In this document: positions 53,610 to 62,995 of the stretch, piece by piece
Numbering within the stretch: the stretch's first letter is position 1
How the letters are laid out: the number at the start of each line of letters is the position of its first letter
Source: JANRLT01 sp041736895
GTDB taxonomy: Bacteria; Planctomycetota; Planctomycetia; Pirellulales; JALHPA01
DNA: 64,000 bases
Assembly: GCA_041736895.1 (NCBI GenBank)
Contig: JBGSSS010000025.1
Location: forward strand, 26,460 to 90,459
Direction of reading: 5' to 3'
Made by a program: the position numbers and the translations under genes
Notes under the pieces: generated by a model
Told to the model about the DNA's origin: nothing
Seen by the model: only the letters and a program-made list of their open reading frames with translations
Databases searched by the model: none

Positions 53610-54386
53610 TCAAAACGGAAACTGGTCATCGACTTTCGCGGCCGAAAGTTCCACCAAAAACCCACTGAGCCGTTCGATAATGACACTGAGCAGTGCGCGG
53701 CCTTTGTCGGCGCTCGCTTCGTGCGGATTTCCGGAGCCAGTGTTGGTGGTGAGCAAATGCCACGGCCGCGTGATGCTGATCCAACCGCGGTTCACGGCGT
53801 CGAAACGCGTTGGCTGCACCGAGCCGTTATCGGCGGCGAGTGAACCATCGGGATGCCGTGCGACCAACTCCGGCCGCAGCGCCATGATCAGCGAGGTCTC
53901 CATCTCGCCGGCATGATCGTCTTGATGCGTGAAGATCGTCTTCGCCGCATCGCCGATCATCTGATACCAGTTGCAAAGAAAAAGCTTCGCCGGAGTCTTG
54001 CCGTAGTGTTCGCGGAGCAGCGGTTTGAAGTCATTGCCGCCATGACTGTTGAGCAGGACGACCTTCTTGATGCCGCTCAGCGTCAGCGATTCGAGCAGGT
54101 CCGTGATCACCGCGAGCAGCGTCGACGGATTCAAGTTCAGCGCGAGTGGAAACTCGCGCATGTTCGTCTCCGTGCCATAGGGAATCGTCGGCAGCAGCAC
54201 GACCCGCGCGCCCCGTTTCTCGGCCGCGGCGCACGCCAATTCGCCGATGCCTTGCCCCTCATAAACATCGGTGCCGTAGGGCAAATGCAGATTGTGCGGC
54301 TCGGTCGCTCCGAGCGGCAAGACCGCGACCTCGTACTGCGCGGCCTTCACTTGCGCGTAATTCGCTTCTAAAAGATTCCAAGTCAT
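53610..54386 (-). CDS. Creatininase family protein
   Basis: A 258-residue amidohydrolase-like metalloprotein of the creatininase superfamily (creatinine amidohydrolase/MftE-like). Metal-ligand motifs: E29 and neighbours in LPLGATEPHNLHLPYGTD (D40), H115 in LLNSHGGND and E161 in DDHAGEMETS. The canonical GSxExHG is here GATEPHN, a common variant. The ATG at 54386 is preferred over a start 29 codons upstream in a less protein-like stretch. Function unknown; family members hydrolyse amides or process peptides in cofactor pathways. Confidence 0.86.
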   Translation of the reverse strand: MTWNLLEANYAQVKAAQYEVAVLPLGATEPHNLHLPYGTDVYEGQGIGELACAAAEKRGARVVLLPTIPYGTETNMREFPLALNLNPSTLLAVITDLLESLTLSGIKKVVLLNSHGGNDFKPLLREHYGKTPAKLFLCNWYQMIGDAAKTIFTHQDDHAGEMETSLIMALRPELVARHPDGSLAADNGSVQPTRFDAVNRGWISITRPWHLLTTNTGSGNPHEASADKGRALLSVIIERLSGFLVELSAAKVDDQFPF

Positions 54387-54430
54387 CGTTCGTTTCAACT
54401 TAGGGGAGAATCCAAATACGAAACTCTCTT

Positions 54431-54527
54431 TAGCAGCCCGCAGCGTTAGCAAGGGAGTGTAAAAATGCGGCACTCCCTCGCTTACGCGTCGGGCTACTAA
54501 ACACGCCCTCGCTAACGCGTCGGGTTG
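54431..54527. repeat. Hairpin and half-copy of the CCTCGCTTACGC family
   Basis: TAGCAGCCCGCAGCGTTAGC against GCTTACGCGTCGGGCTACTA (54431-54499), then CCCTCGCTAACGCGTCGGGT (about 54505-54524). It fills the gap between the creatininase and DUF1570-like genes. Confidence 0.68.
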
Positions 54528-56063
54528 TTATTTGAGCGGCCCCAAATCTTGGATGTACTCGCGGTAGGCTGCGTCAACACTGCCGAGTGGTTTGCCCAGT
54601 GCCCGCGAAAGCTCCGTTGGCGTGGCGCGGTTCGCGTAGAGTAGGGGGAGGAACGCGATTGCCGGTTCACGCAGCGCGCCGTTTTGGCCGTGCATGAAAA
54701 ACTGCCACATCCCCGCGGATTGGCTGTAAATTTTCGCCAGATCCGGATCGGCTTGCATTTCCTTGACGCCGCGCGCGGTGAGATCCTGCAGCGGGATATA
54801 AAACCCATCTCCGAGCAAGCGCTGCCGCGCAGCCAGCACGCGCGGCTTGTCCGCGCCGCCGAGCCACCAGCCGAGTTCCGCCGCCTCGAGCGTTTCCATG
54901 TAACACGCCACGGCTTCCAGCATCCAAAACCCGCCGCGCATCCCAGCCTCGGGCGAGGTGGGGCGAATCTCCTGAAACAATTGGTGCGTCGCCTCGTGCC
55001 AGAGTGTTCCTTGGTCCTGATTCTCGCCCGCGAAAAAGTACGCCGTCTTGGTGGAGGCAAAGTAGATCCCGAGCGTCATCTCGATCCGCGGCTGAGCCGG
55101 TTTGAGCGCTTCGTTGTAGTCTTTTTGCTCGGCGAAGAGCACAACCTGGAAATGCTTGCCGTTGAACGGCAGCGGTTTCGGTTTAGGACGTTCCGTTGTT
55201 TTGCCAGCGTCCATCGGCAGCGGCTTTACCATGTTCTCGGCGATCGTCATCCGCGCCTTGAGTTCCTCGGGCGTCAAATAATACGCCACGAAGACACGCT
55301 GCCAAACCTCGAGCAGTTCCTCCAATTGCCGCGCGAGTTTCACCCCTTCGTCCAGGCTATGATTCGTTGTCACCGTGAAATGTTCTGTCTCGACGCGCCA
55401 GCCGTTCTTGATGTTCGCGCGAAGCTGTGCGTCTTGTTCGGCACTAATCCAATTGTTGCGGTACCAACGCTGGCCTGCTTCGTAGCGCTTGACCTGCTCG
55501 GAAAATATCCAACCGAACTCCGGGTGATTGACGAAGCCCGTCTTTTGTTTGGCGATCGTTTCCGAGCGTTGCCAGCCGTTAGTGCTTTGCTCGTAGCCGA
55601 GCACGACGCGCGCGATCGCGTCTTCGGGATCGGCGGCGATGGCTTGATGCAGCAAACGCCAAGCACCCTCGACTTGGCCGAGCGCGATCCCGTCGCTGGC
55701 CAACTGGCGATAGAGCGCGGCTTGCGCGCGGCATTGCTGCTTGGCTCGTTCGACCCAGGCCGCTTCATCCGGCGTAAGCTGCTGCAGGATGGGCCAGCGC
55801 GGCGGGATTTTGGGGAGCCATTGCCGTTGCGCCTCGGGCCGTTTTTGCTGCGCGTCGAAAATCGCGAGAAACTCGGCCGGGAGTTCTTTCGGGGCGCTGG
55901 CGCGGAGTTCGGCAATTTTTTGCCGATACGGCGCATCGGCCCGCGCGACCTCGGCGCGCCATGTCTCTAGCCGCTCAGCAGGCGTAGGTGCCGCGGCCAA
56001 TGACGGCATCAAGCACAGCAAGACGACGACCACACGCAGCAAAGACGAAGAAAGTACAGACAC
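54528..56063 (-). CDS. Exported HExxH metallopeptidase (DUF1570-like)
   Basis: A 511-residue exported protein: signal LLRVVVVLLCLMPSLAAAP, an N-terminal helical region (TPAERLETWRAEVARADAPY; TPDEAAWVERAKQQCRAQAA), then the peptidase domain. The zinc site is HEATH (356-360, QGTLWHEATHQLFQEIRPT), with E383 in WMLEAVACYMETLE as third ligand. The layout (tetratricopeptide-like helices, HExxH, GGFWMLEA) agrees with planctomycete DUF1570 proteins. Target unknown; probably periplasmic. The gene is leftward, downstream of a palindrome-filled gap. Confidence 0.76.
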   Translation of the reverse strand: MSVLSSSLLRVVVVLLCLMPSLAAAPTPAERLETWRAEVARADAPYRQKIAELRASAPKELPAEFLAIFDAQQKRPEAQRQWLPKIPPRWPILQQLTPDEAAWVERAKQQCRAQAALYRQLASDGIALGQVEGAWRLLHQAIAADPEDAIARVVLGYEQSTNGWQRSETIAKQKTGFVNHPEFGWIFSEQVKRYEAGQRWYRNNWISAEQDAQLRANIKNGWRVETEHFTVTTNHSLDEGVKLARQLEELLEVWQRVFVAYYLTPEELKARMTIAENMVKPLPMDAGKTTERPKPKPLPFNGKHFQVVLFAEQKDYNEALKPAQPRIEMTLGIYFASTKTAYFFAGENQDQGTLWHEATHQLFQEIRPTSPEAGMRGGFWMLEAVACYMETLEAAELGWWLGGADKPRVLAARQRLLGDGFYIPLQDLTARGVKEMQADPDLAKIYSQSAGMWQFFMHGQNGALREPAIAFLPLLYANRATPTELSRALGKPLGSVDAAYREYIQDLGPLK

Positions 56064-56233
56064 GCAACGCTCCTCAAGGCGCGGTCACGGCGGGTGGTCA
56101 ACTAGATACGATTCAGTTTATCATGCGGATGGAATTGGTGGATACCCACAAACGCTAGGACGCAAGCGTTCGCCGCAACGACCGCTTGCGTCATAGCGAT
56201 CCTAATAAACCATTATCATTATTTTTCTCACTT

Positions 56234-57373
56234 ATGCCCCACAATTACGATGTCATCGTCCTTGGCTGCGGCGGCATGGGTTCCGCGGCGTTGGCCGAAT
56301 TGGCGCGGCGCGGGTTGCGCGTGCTCGGTCTGGAACAGTTTCCACTCGTGCACGCTCAAGGTAGTTCGCACGGCGAAACGCGGATCATTCGCCTGGCTTA
56401 TTACGAGCATCCCGACTACGTTCCGCTCTTGCGGCGAGCGTTTGAACGCTGGCATCATTTGGAGAAGGAGATCGGCGAAACGCTGCTCACCAATTGCGGC
56501 GTGCTAAGTCTTGGCCCGTCAAATTGCGAACTGATCGAAGGAGTTCTCGCCGCGGCACAACAGCATAAACTCGCGATCGAACACACGTCAGCACGCGAGA
56601 CGATGCAACGCTGGCCACAATGGCGAATTCCGGAAGACTATGTCGGCATCTTCGAAAAGGTCGCCGGGTATTTGCGCGTCGAACGCTGTGTCGCAGCGCA
56701 TCTCGAGGTCGCACGGCGACACGGGGCCGAGATTCAGGCCGAGGAACGGGTCCACTCGTGGCACACTGGAAATAATGTCATCGAAGTCACCACCGCACGC
56801 GGGCGCTATCAAGCAGCTAAGCTCATCATCACCGGCGGGGCATGGAACGGCGCGATCTTCTCGGAACTGAACCTGCCGCTGACCGTGATGCGGCAAACGG
56901 GCTGCTGGTTCGACGTTCCCGATCGCACAGAGTTCGCTCCAGAAAATTTTCCGTGCTTCATCCACAGTTCCTCTGCCGGCGAATTCTACGGATTTCCCTG
57001 GCGCGATGGCCTGAAGCTGGCCCAACATTACGGCGCGCCGGAACTTTCTTCGCCCGCCGACGTCGATCGCGAGACCAACGAGCGTGATGAATTGCCGATC
57101 CGGCAATTTGCGGCGCGGGCGATCAGCGCGCCGCTGGGCAGTTGCCTGCGCCGCTCCGTCTGTATGTACACAATCACGCCGGACCGGCATTTTGTGATCG
57201 ACCGCCATCCGCAATTCGAAAACGTCGTCATCGCCGGCGGCTTCTCGGGCCATGGGTTCAAATTTGCCAGTGTCGTCGGAGAAATCCTGGCCGATCTGAC
57301 GATGTGGGGCAAGTCTTCGCTGCCGATCGAGAAGTTCCGCGCGACGCGATTTAACCCTACGACGGACTTCTAG
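56234..57373 (+). CDS. solA: SolA-like FAD-dependent amine oxidase (N-methyl amino acid oxidase)
   Basis: Monomeric sarcosine oxidase / N-methyl-L-tryptophan oxidase family, 379 residues from the ATG at 56234. The FAD-binding GxGxxG reads VLGCGGMGSAALAELARRG (residues 9-27), followed by HAQGSSHGETRIIR, the family's second motif. Near the C-terminus SVCMYTITPDRHFVIDRHP gives the covalent-FAD cysteine position of the family. It oxidises an N-methyl amino acid, releasing formaldehyde and H2O2; substrate is not fixed by sequence. The last codons and the stop lie inside a palindromic repeat, so the native C-terminus was probably replaced. Confidence 0.82.
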   Translation: MPHNYDVIVLGCGGMGSAALAELARRGLRVLGLEQFPLVHAQGSSHGETRIIRLAYYEHPDYVPLLRRAFERWHHLEKEIGETLLTNCGVLSLGPSNCELIEGVLAAAQQHKLAIEHTSARETMQRWPQWRIPEDYVGIFEKVAGYLRVERCVAAHLEVARRHGAEIQAEERVHSWHTGNNVIEVTTARGRYQAAKLIITGGAWNGAIFSELNLPLTVMRQTGCWFDVPDRTEFAPENFPCFIHSSSAGEFYGFPWRDGLKLAQHYGAPELSSPADVDRETNERDELPIRQFAARAISAPLGSCLRRSVCMYTITPDRHFVIDRHPQFENVVIAGGFSGHGFKFASVVGEILADLTMWGKSSLPIEKFRATRFNPTTDF

Positions 57374-57424
57374 TCCGTCGAAATCCCGATCAATCTTGCG
57401 ACGGACTGGAAGTCCGTCGTACAT
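57355..57424. repeat. Double hairpin CTACGACGGACT
   Basis: ACGACGGACTTCTAGTCCGTC then GCGACGGACTGGAAGTCCGTCGTAC; two short hairpins of the same core in tandem. The first overlaps the solA stop codon. Confidence 0.7.
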
Positions 57425-57471
57425 AGATTCGGGGCTTCGCTGCGCTCAGCCGCCCTCGCTCACGCGTCGGG

Positions 57472-58347
57472 TTAGGATGACGCACGTCCCTCTTCCGCCA
57501 CCACCGGATTGCTCAGCGTCCCGACGCGTTCGATTTCAACCTCGACGGTTTGCCCCGGTTGCAACCAGACCGGAGGCTTGCGGGCCATGCCAACGCCGGG
57601 CGGTGTGCCGGTGAAAATCACGTCGCCTGGTTCGAGCGTGCAAATGCCGGAGATGTATTCGAGCAAATACGGCACATCGAAGATCAACTGCGCGAGTGTC
57701 GAATCTTGCATCACCCGGCCATCGATGCGCGATTGAATGCGCAGGTTCGGCAACTCGCCGACTTCATCCACAGTCACCATCTCTGGCCCGAACGGGGCGA
57801 AGCTGTCAAACGATTTCCCAAGCAGCCATTGCCCGCCCGGTTTGCGAGCCTGCCAATCGCGGGCCGAGACATCGTTGCCGCAGGCATAACCCGCGACGTG
57901 GCTCATCGCGTCGGCGCGCGCAATATGCTTGCCGCGTTTGCCGATGATGACGACGAGTTCGGCCTCGTAGTCGACTTCTTTGGATAGCTTCGGCAAGACA
58001 ATCGGATTGCCATGGGCGCGGACACAGGTGGGTAACTTATTGAAGATCACCGGCTCGGCCGGCGGTTCCTTTCCCTGCTCGCGCGCGTGATCGGCATAGT
58101 TCAAGCCGATGCCAAAAATCTTTTGCGGATCAGGCATAGGCGCGAGCAAGGTGATTGGGCCGACGATCTCCGACCCCTGCTCGATGGCCCGCGCGACTTG
58201 CTGCCAAATGCCTGCGCCGGCTTGCAGCAGTTCGCGCATCGTCGTGGGGATTTTGGGATCAACGGCTTGCAAATCGATGTAACGACCGGCGCGAACACCC
58301 GCCACGCGGGATTGACCGGGTTGGGTTTGCAGGGAAACAAGACGCAT
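57472..58347 (-). CDS. Fumarylacetoacetate hydrolase (FAH) family protein
   Basis: A 291-residue FAH-family protein. The family core begins with KIFGIGLNYADHAREQGKEPP and PVIFNKLPTCVRAHGNPI; the metal-binding acidic residues are in EVDYEAELVVIIGKRG, with AGYACGNDVSARDWQ and GDVIFTGTPPGVG following. It cleaves C-C bonds of a beta-keto or oxo acid in fumarylacetoacetase/2-hydroxyhepta-2,4-diene-1,7-dioate isomerase-type reactions; the substrate is open. Leftward; it converges on solA. Confidence 0.9.
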   Translation of the reverse strand: MRLVSLQTQPGQSRVAGVRAGRYIDLQAVDPKIPTTMRELLQAGAGIWQQVARAIEQGSEIVGPITLLAPMPDPQKIFGIGLNYADHAREQGKEPPAEPVIFNKLPTCVRAHGNPIVLPKLSKEVDYEAELVVIIGKRGKHIARADAMSHVAGYACGNDVSARDWQARKPGGQWLLGKSFDSFAPFGPEMVTVDEVGELPNLRIQSRIDGRVMQDSTLAQLIFDVPYLLEYISGICTLEPGDVIFTGTPPGVGMARKPPVWLQPGQTVEVEIERVGTLSNPVVAEEGRASS

Positions 58348-58641
58348 GTGGGAAACTCCTGGCGGTGGCTGACTGAATACTTTGACTGGTTGTACCCATA
58401 GAAAGCATGGGAATCAATTCCGGCGGCCTTGAACATGATTCGCGCCGTCTAATCCCTACGACCGGAACTGCAGCCCCCCGAGCGGAGGGGCCACCTAGCG
58501 AATTTTCCCATAAAGTTACAATCGGCGCGCCGCGTATCCTAAACTTGTGCGTCTTGTCGGTTGCCACCGGAACGAATTCGCGCGGCATGCGTCATTTCGT
58601 GTTTCGGTTTGGAACTGGCTGCTAATGTCCGAGGATTTCGC
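58348..58641. other. Region upstream of the HD/PAS/GGDEF gene
   Basis: 294 bases containing the FAH gene promoter (leftward) and the promoter of the HD/PAS/GGDEF gene. No supported gene. Confidence 0.4.
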
Positions 58642-60936
58642 GTGACCTACCCTGCCGATTCATTACCGATACACGCCATCACGCCAACTAATTCGGCAGC
58701 CTCTCCCGCGGGCATCGAATTGACCGGCTCTACGTTATTGGACATGGGCGGGAACATCGCGGGAATGCCGACTGCTGCCCAGCGTCCGCGCGTCGATTTG
58801 CCGCGCGACTTGCAAGATCAGCTAATTCAATCTCGGCTCGGAATCGCGGCCAGTTTGTTTATCGCTCTGCGTTGCAAGCACGCTGAAACCGCGACCCACT
58901 CAATTCGCGTGGCGCTGTACTGTTCGGCTTGGGCGAACGTGCGGAAGTTCAATGAAGCCGATCGCGTGAGTTTGGAAATCGCCGCATTGTTGCATGATGT
59001 TGGCAAGATCGGGCTCCCTGAACAGATCCTGACCAAGCCCAACCGGCTGACCAATGAAGAGCGCGCCATTGTCAATCGCCACCGCTTGATGGGCGTCGAA
59101 ATCCTTTCGACGAGCTGTGCCAGTTTCAAGGTCCTCGAAATCGTCAGCAACGCTCCAAGTTGGTACGACGGCAGCCGGATGAAGTTCGGCGTCTCGGGCG
59201 ATCAATTGCCGCTTGGCTCACGGATGATTGCGATTGCCGATGCCTACGACGCCATGACAACGCCGCAAGTCTATCGTCCGGCGATGTCCCATGACCGCGC
59301 TATCCGCGAGTTGTACGACTTTGCTGGAACTCAATTTGATCCCACACTGATCGAAGAATTTGCTTCGATTCCGACATTCAATCCGCAAGAATTTTACGAA
59401 AGCACCGCGAAGAACTGGCTCGTTGATTTACAGCCCAAGACAGTCGATAGCTGCTGGCAACTGCAGCGCGGCGGTTCGAGTACGAATCAAACGCCGACGG
59501 TGCTGTTCCAGCAGCGGTTGCTCGACAACATGTACGATGCGGTGATTTTCCTGGACACGAGTTTGCAAGTCACGTTCTGGAATCGCGGGTCCGAACGTCT
59601 GACCGGGATTCCCGCGACCAGCATCTTGCAACGCCTTTACTCTGCTGACCTGCTGCAGATGCGCGACGAGCGCGGGATTGCCATCACGGCGGTGGATTGC
59701 CCTGTATTATTTGCCCTCAAATCTCGCGTCCAGTCGATGCGGCGGATGCAGATTCGCGGCCGCAATGGCATTGAGATGCCGGTCAATGTCCATACGATTC
59801 CCGTCGTCGACAACGAAAGCAATCTGTTCGGTGCGGCGCTTCTCCTGCACGACGCGACGGGCGAAGTTTCGCTCGAAGAGCAATGCCAAGATTGGCAAGC
59901 CCGCGCGACGCTCGATCCGTTGACCAAGTTGGCGAACCGCGCCGAATTCGATCGCGGCATCCAAGCGCTTGTGGTCGAGCATGTCGAAAAGCATCAGCCG
60001 TGCAGCTTGATCATCTGCGACATCGACCGCTTCAAATCGGTCAACGATAACTACGGCCATCAAGTCGGTGACGAAGTTCTGATCTGCTTTGCCCAGGTCT
60101 TGCAATCGCAGGTCCCCCCCGGTTGTATCGCGGCTCGTTACGGCGGGGAAGAATTTGTCGTCCTGTGCGGCGAGACCAATGCGGCAAACGCCGTCGCTTT
60201 GGCTGATCGGATTCGGATTGCCATCGCGCAAGTCCCGCAAACCGGGATGGGCGGCAAGTCAGTGACGTCGAGTTTCGGCGTCACGGAATTGCAGCCCGGC
60301 GACTCGCCCGAGATCATGCTCCGCCGTGCGGACCGCGCGCTCTATATGGCCAAGGAGAGCGGGCGGAACAAGGTGATCCAATTGGGAATCGGATTGACCG
60401 AGCCGGTCGACGAACGCAAGAAAAAGCGTTGGTGGCAATGGGGCTTCGGCAAGGCCGAAGCGGCCTTCAAGCGCACGCTCCAAACATCGGTGCCGCTGCC
60501 AATGACGATCGAAAAGCTGCGCGGCTTTATCGCCGATTACCAAGCCGATGTCCTCTCGACCGACGAGCAGCACATCAAGCTCGAAGTCACCAGTTCCGGC
60601 GATATGCTCCGCCGCAAGAGCGATCGGCCCGAAACGCTGATTCTCGATCTGAATTTCAGCGAGGAAACGCATGTGGTCGAAGACGAGTCGAACGGCAATC
60701 GCAGCAACAAAGTCACGCAGATCGTGGTTACGGCGACGCCCAAACGGAGCCGCAACCGCCGCCGCGAGGCGACCGAAGAATCCGCGAAGCAAATGCTAGC
60801 CAGTGTGCGCGCTTACCTGATGGCCGACGAAGTCGAAGAAAAAGCCCCCAAGGCCAAGCAACCGCCGGCCGCCGCGGCGAACAAAAGCAAATTCCCCAAT
60901 CGGGGGAATGTGACTCGCGCGCAATTGCGAGAGTAG
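58642..60936 (+). CDS. Degenerate HD-GYP - PAS - GGDEF signalling protein
   Basis: A 764-residue cytosolic cyclic-di-GMP protein. From the GTG at 58642 (GAGGA upstream): an HD-type phosphodiesterase domain with AALLHDVGKIGLPEQIL (residues about 114-130) but WYDGSRMK where GYP normally stands and NAP in place of HHE; a PAS domain (about 288-403: LLDNMYDAVIFLDTSLQVTF, NRGSERLTG); a GGDEF domain with GGEEF (501-505, ARYGGEEFVVL) and DRFKSVND; then a variable Ala/Lys-rich tail. GGEEF domains are active diguanylate cyclases; no RxxD inhibitory site lies before GGEEF. The HD domain looks unable to cleave c-di-GMP. Confidence 0.85.
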   Translation: MTYPADSLPIHAITPTNSAASPAGIELTGSTLLDMGGNIAGMPTAAQRPRVDLPRDLQDQLIQSRLGIAASLFIALRCKHAETATHSIRVALYCSAWANVRKFNEADRVSLEIAALLHDVGKIGLPEQILTKPNRLTNEERAIVNRHRLMGVEILSTSCASFKVLEIVSNAPSWYDGSRMKFGVSGDQLPLGSRMIAIADAYDAMTTPQVYRPAMSHDRAIRELYDFAGTQFDPTLIEEFASIPTFNPQEFYESTAKNWLVDLQPKTVDSCWQLQRGGSSTNQTPTVLFQQRLLDNMYDAVIFLDTSLQVTFWNRGSERLTGIPATSILQRLYSADLLQMRDERGIAITAVDCPVLFALKSRVQSMRRMQIRGRNGIEMPVNVHTIPVVDNESNLFGAALLLHDATGEVSLEEQCQDWQARATLDPLTKLANRAEFDRGIQALVVEHVEKHQPCSLIICDIDRFKSVNDNYGHQVGDEVLICFAQVLQSQVPPGCIAARYGGEEFVVLCGETNAANAVALADRIRIAIAQVPQTGMGGKSVTSSFGVTELQPGDSPEIMLRRADRALYMAKESGRNKVIQLGIGLTEPVDERKKKRWWQWGFGKAEAAFKRTLQTSVPLPMTIEKLRGFIADYQADVLSTDEQHIKLEVTSSGDMLRRKSDRPETLILDLNFSEETHVVEDESNGNRSNKVTQIVVTATPKRSRNRRREATEESAKQMLASVRAYLMADEVEEKAPKAKQPPAAAANKSKFPNRGNVTRAQLRE

Positions 60937-61014
60937 AATTTCGTATGTCAGCAATTCTTGCCTGACAAGCCAACGTAAATGCTCCGGCTATCCTCTCCGT
61001 GTGTAAGTCCTGAC

Positions 61015-61824
61015 CTACGGCAGCCATAGCCCCCCGGCGGATAGCGAACCGGGATTGGGCAAATTTCGCGCGACACGCCGCGCCTTGATCCGCACATATG
61101 GAGGAACATATTGCGAGCGATCACTGAAGGAGCCTGCCTCGGCTTCGTGCTTGGCATGCAGCGGTTCGCGCACGTCTTCGATCACAAAGCCGGCCGTGCA
61201 GAGTCCGCCGAGCAAATCTTGCCACCGATGCAAATACTCGAGCGTTCCCGGTTCGCGATGGGGGCTGCCGATCACCTCGGGCAATGGACCCGTGCGATAA
61301 TACGGTTCGCGGAGCTCGTAATTGCCCTGCGCATTCGGTTCGACCGCGGTTTGTAAGCTCGCCGGCTGCTTGTGTTGGCTGATGTAAATACCGTCAACGG
61401 ACAGCACGCGTGCGACCTCGTGATAAAGCGGCGCGAGGTCCGGGATGTAGCAGCTACTGACGGGTTGCACGACCAGGTCGAACTCGCCGGGCAGAAACAT
61501 ACTCAGATCATCCATGCTCGTCTCAACGACGCGCACGCTCAACTTGCGCTCGGCGGCCACCGCGCGATCGAGCGCCAGCATCGCCGGGCTTAGGTCGACA
61601 ACGGTGACCGTGGCTCCCGCCGCGGCGTAGAGCGCGCTGTGCCGTCCGCCGCCCGCGGCGAGACAGAGGACGCGCTTGCCGACAATCGAATCGCCGAGCC
61701 AACCATCGGCGTTGATCGTCGCCAACGGATTCGCGAAATCTTCATCGCGCGCAGGTCGCGTGTGCCGTTGCTGGCGGGCAACAAGCGCGTCCCAGGCTTG
61801 GCGGTTGTGGGGCAGGTGCGACAT
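61015..61824 (-). CDS. SAM-dependent methyltransferase (class I)
   Basis: A 269-residue Rossmann-fold methyltransferase: motif I VLCLAAGGGRHSALYAA (residues 52-67), followed by VTVVDLSPAMLALDRAVAAE and DLVVQPVSSCYIPDLA. The acceptor is unknown; PYYRTGPLPEVIGSPHREPG and EYLHRWQDLLGGLCTAGFVI point to a small-molecule or lipid methyltransferase. Leftward, 7 bases from the stop of the PEP-CTERM gene downstream; different function, likely no operon. Confidence 0.84.
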   Translation of the reverse strand: MSHLPHNRQAWDALVARQQRHTRPARDEDFANPLATINADGWLGDSIVGKRVLCLAAGGGRHSALYAAAGATVTVVDLSPAMLALDRAVAAERKLSVRVVETSMDDLSMFLPGEFDLVVQPVSSCYIPDLAPLYHEVARVLSVDGIYISQHKQPASLQTAVEPNAQGNYELREPYYRTGPLPEVIGSPHREPGTLEYLHRWQDLLGGLCTAGFVIEDVREPLHAKHEAEAGSFSDRSQYVPPYVRIKARRVARNLPNPGSLSAGGLWLP

Positions 61825-61831
61825 GCTCGCC

Positions 61832-62878
61832 CTAGCTTACTCTGGGCGCCACTAGCTCTGCCAGTGCTTGCGAAGACCGGCGCCTGCTCGCCAGTGCGAG
61901 GATACCTACGCCGGCCAAGATGGCCCACGTTCCCGGTTCGGGAACAGTTGCGAAATTGACAAGCCCCACCGCTCCGGTATTCGTGCCGAGATAATCAAAT
62001 CCGGCCGAATCGTAGGTCAACCAGTTATCGAGGATCGGATTCCCCAACGAATCGCGGGCGACCCCGGCAAGCGGATTGCCGAAACCATCATCAAGCGCTC
62101 CGGTGCCGACAACATCGACCAATCGCACGAACGAAATTGCATTGAGATCGACTGTGCCGTTGAGAACATCGGGCAGCGTGACCAAGGAATCGAGATCGAA
62201 CGGCGTGCCCCAGCCGGAAATATGCTTGCCGGCCAAGTTGTAAATATTCGTGGCATCGTAACCTTGGAAAGCTCCCGAGACGCCCGTTGGGGCCGTGTTC
62301 AAAGAGACCGCGGGAAAGCGAAGAAAATTGACGCCATTGCTCGAAACTTCGACATAAGCAAGCTCCGCAAGCAAACTCGTCGGACCTCCCAACGCAAACG
62401 CATTTTCGAAAACGGCGAAATCCGCCCCGGCGCCATTACGAATCACACGATTGCCAAAACCCAGGGTGATCGAGCCGGGCTGATCGATCCCGACAAAGCC
62501 GTATGAGTCGGTCGAATCGTTGACATTGCCATTGAAGTTCGTCGCCGAACCCGAGCCGGCATGAAAAGCGTTGGGCTTGGTACCGGTCTGCGGCGCATAG
62601 AGTCTGTTGAAGGGCGTATTCACGCCACCGGGAGCAGTTACCGGACTGTACAATTCGCCCAACGATGTGATGCCGCTTCCGGCTGGATTGCGAAAGCTCG
62701 GACCAACCCCCGGCGCGGGTGCATAGTTGACGACCGACGATTCAAAGACCGTCAGCGTCGATTTTTGAATCGGATTGTCAATCGCACCGGGTGTCGTGCC
62801 GGAGTACGAAGAATATGGCCCGGCCAATGCCGAAGTGTGAAGTGACAGAACAAACAACGCCAGGAATTTGAGTCTCAT
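61832..62878 (-). CDS. Exported PEP-CTERM protein
   Basis: A 348-residue exported protein from the ATG at 62878 (MRLKFLALFVLSLHTSALAG); an upstream frame of 39 codons lacks a signal and is rejected. The body is beta-rich with Asn/Gly-rich loops (GAIDNPIQKSTLTVFESSVV; GSITLGFGNRVIRNGAGADF; LAELAYVEVSSNGVNFLRFP). It ends VPEPGTWAILAGVGILALAS followed by RRRSSQ: a PEP-CTERM sorting tail (VPEP, hydrophobic helix, Arg cluster) for exosortase processing. Likely part of the extracellular matrix. A second PEP-CTERM gene lies immediately upstream. Confidence 0.82.
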   Translation of the reverse strand: MRLKFLALFVLSLHTSALAGPYSSYSGTTPGAIDNPIQKSTLTVFESSVVNYAPAPGVGPSFRNPAGSGITSLGELYSPVTAPGGVNTPFNRLYAPQTGTKPNAFHAGSGSATNFNGNVNDSTDSYGFVGIDQPGSITLGFGNRVIRNGAGADFAVFENAFALGGPTSLLAELAYVEVSSNGVNFLRFPAVSLNTAPTGVSGAFQGYDATNIYNLAGKHISGWGTPFDLDSLVTLPDVLNGTVDLNAISFVRLVDVVGTGALDDGFGNPLAGVARDSLGNPILDNWLTYDSAGFDYLGTNTGAVGLVNFATVPEPGTWAILAGVGILALASRRRSSQALAELVAPRVS

Positions 62879-62995
62879 GAGCTTGAATCCTAAAGTGAAG
62901 TGAAGAGTGAGAAAGAAATGTGCGCGCAGCTTCGCCGCAACGAACGATGACGTTCGCTTTTTTAAGGAGGGGTCAATGTCAATTCCGCAAGGCAA

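Noticed and set aside
54684..55970. 428-codon antisense frame opposite the DUF1570-like gene
   Set aside because: The minus strand has signal peptide and HEATH zinc site; this is its shadow.
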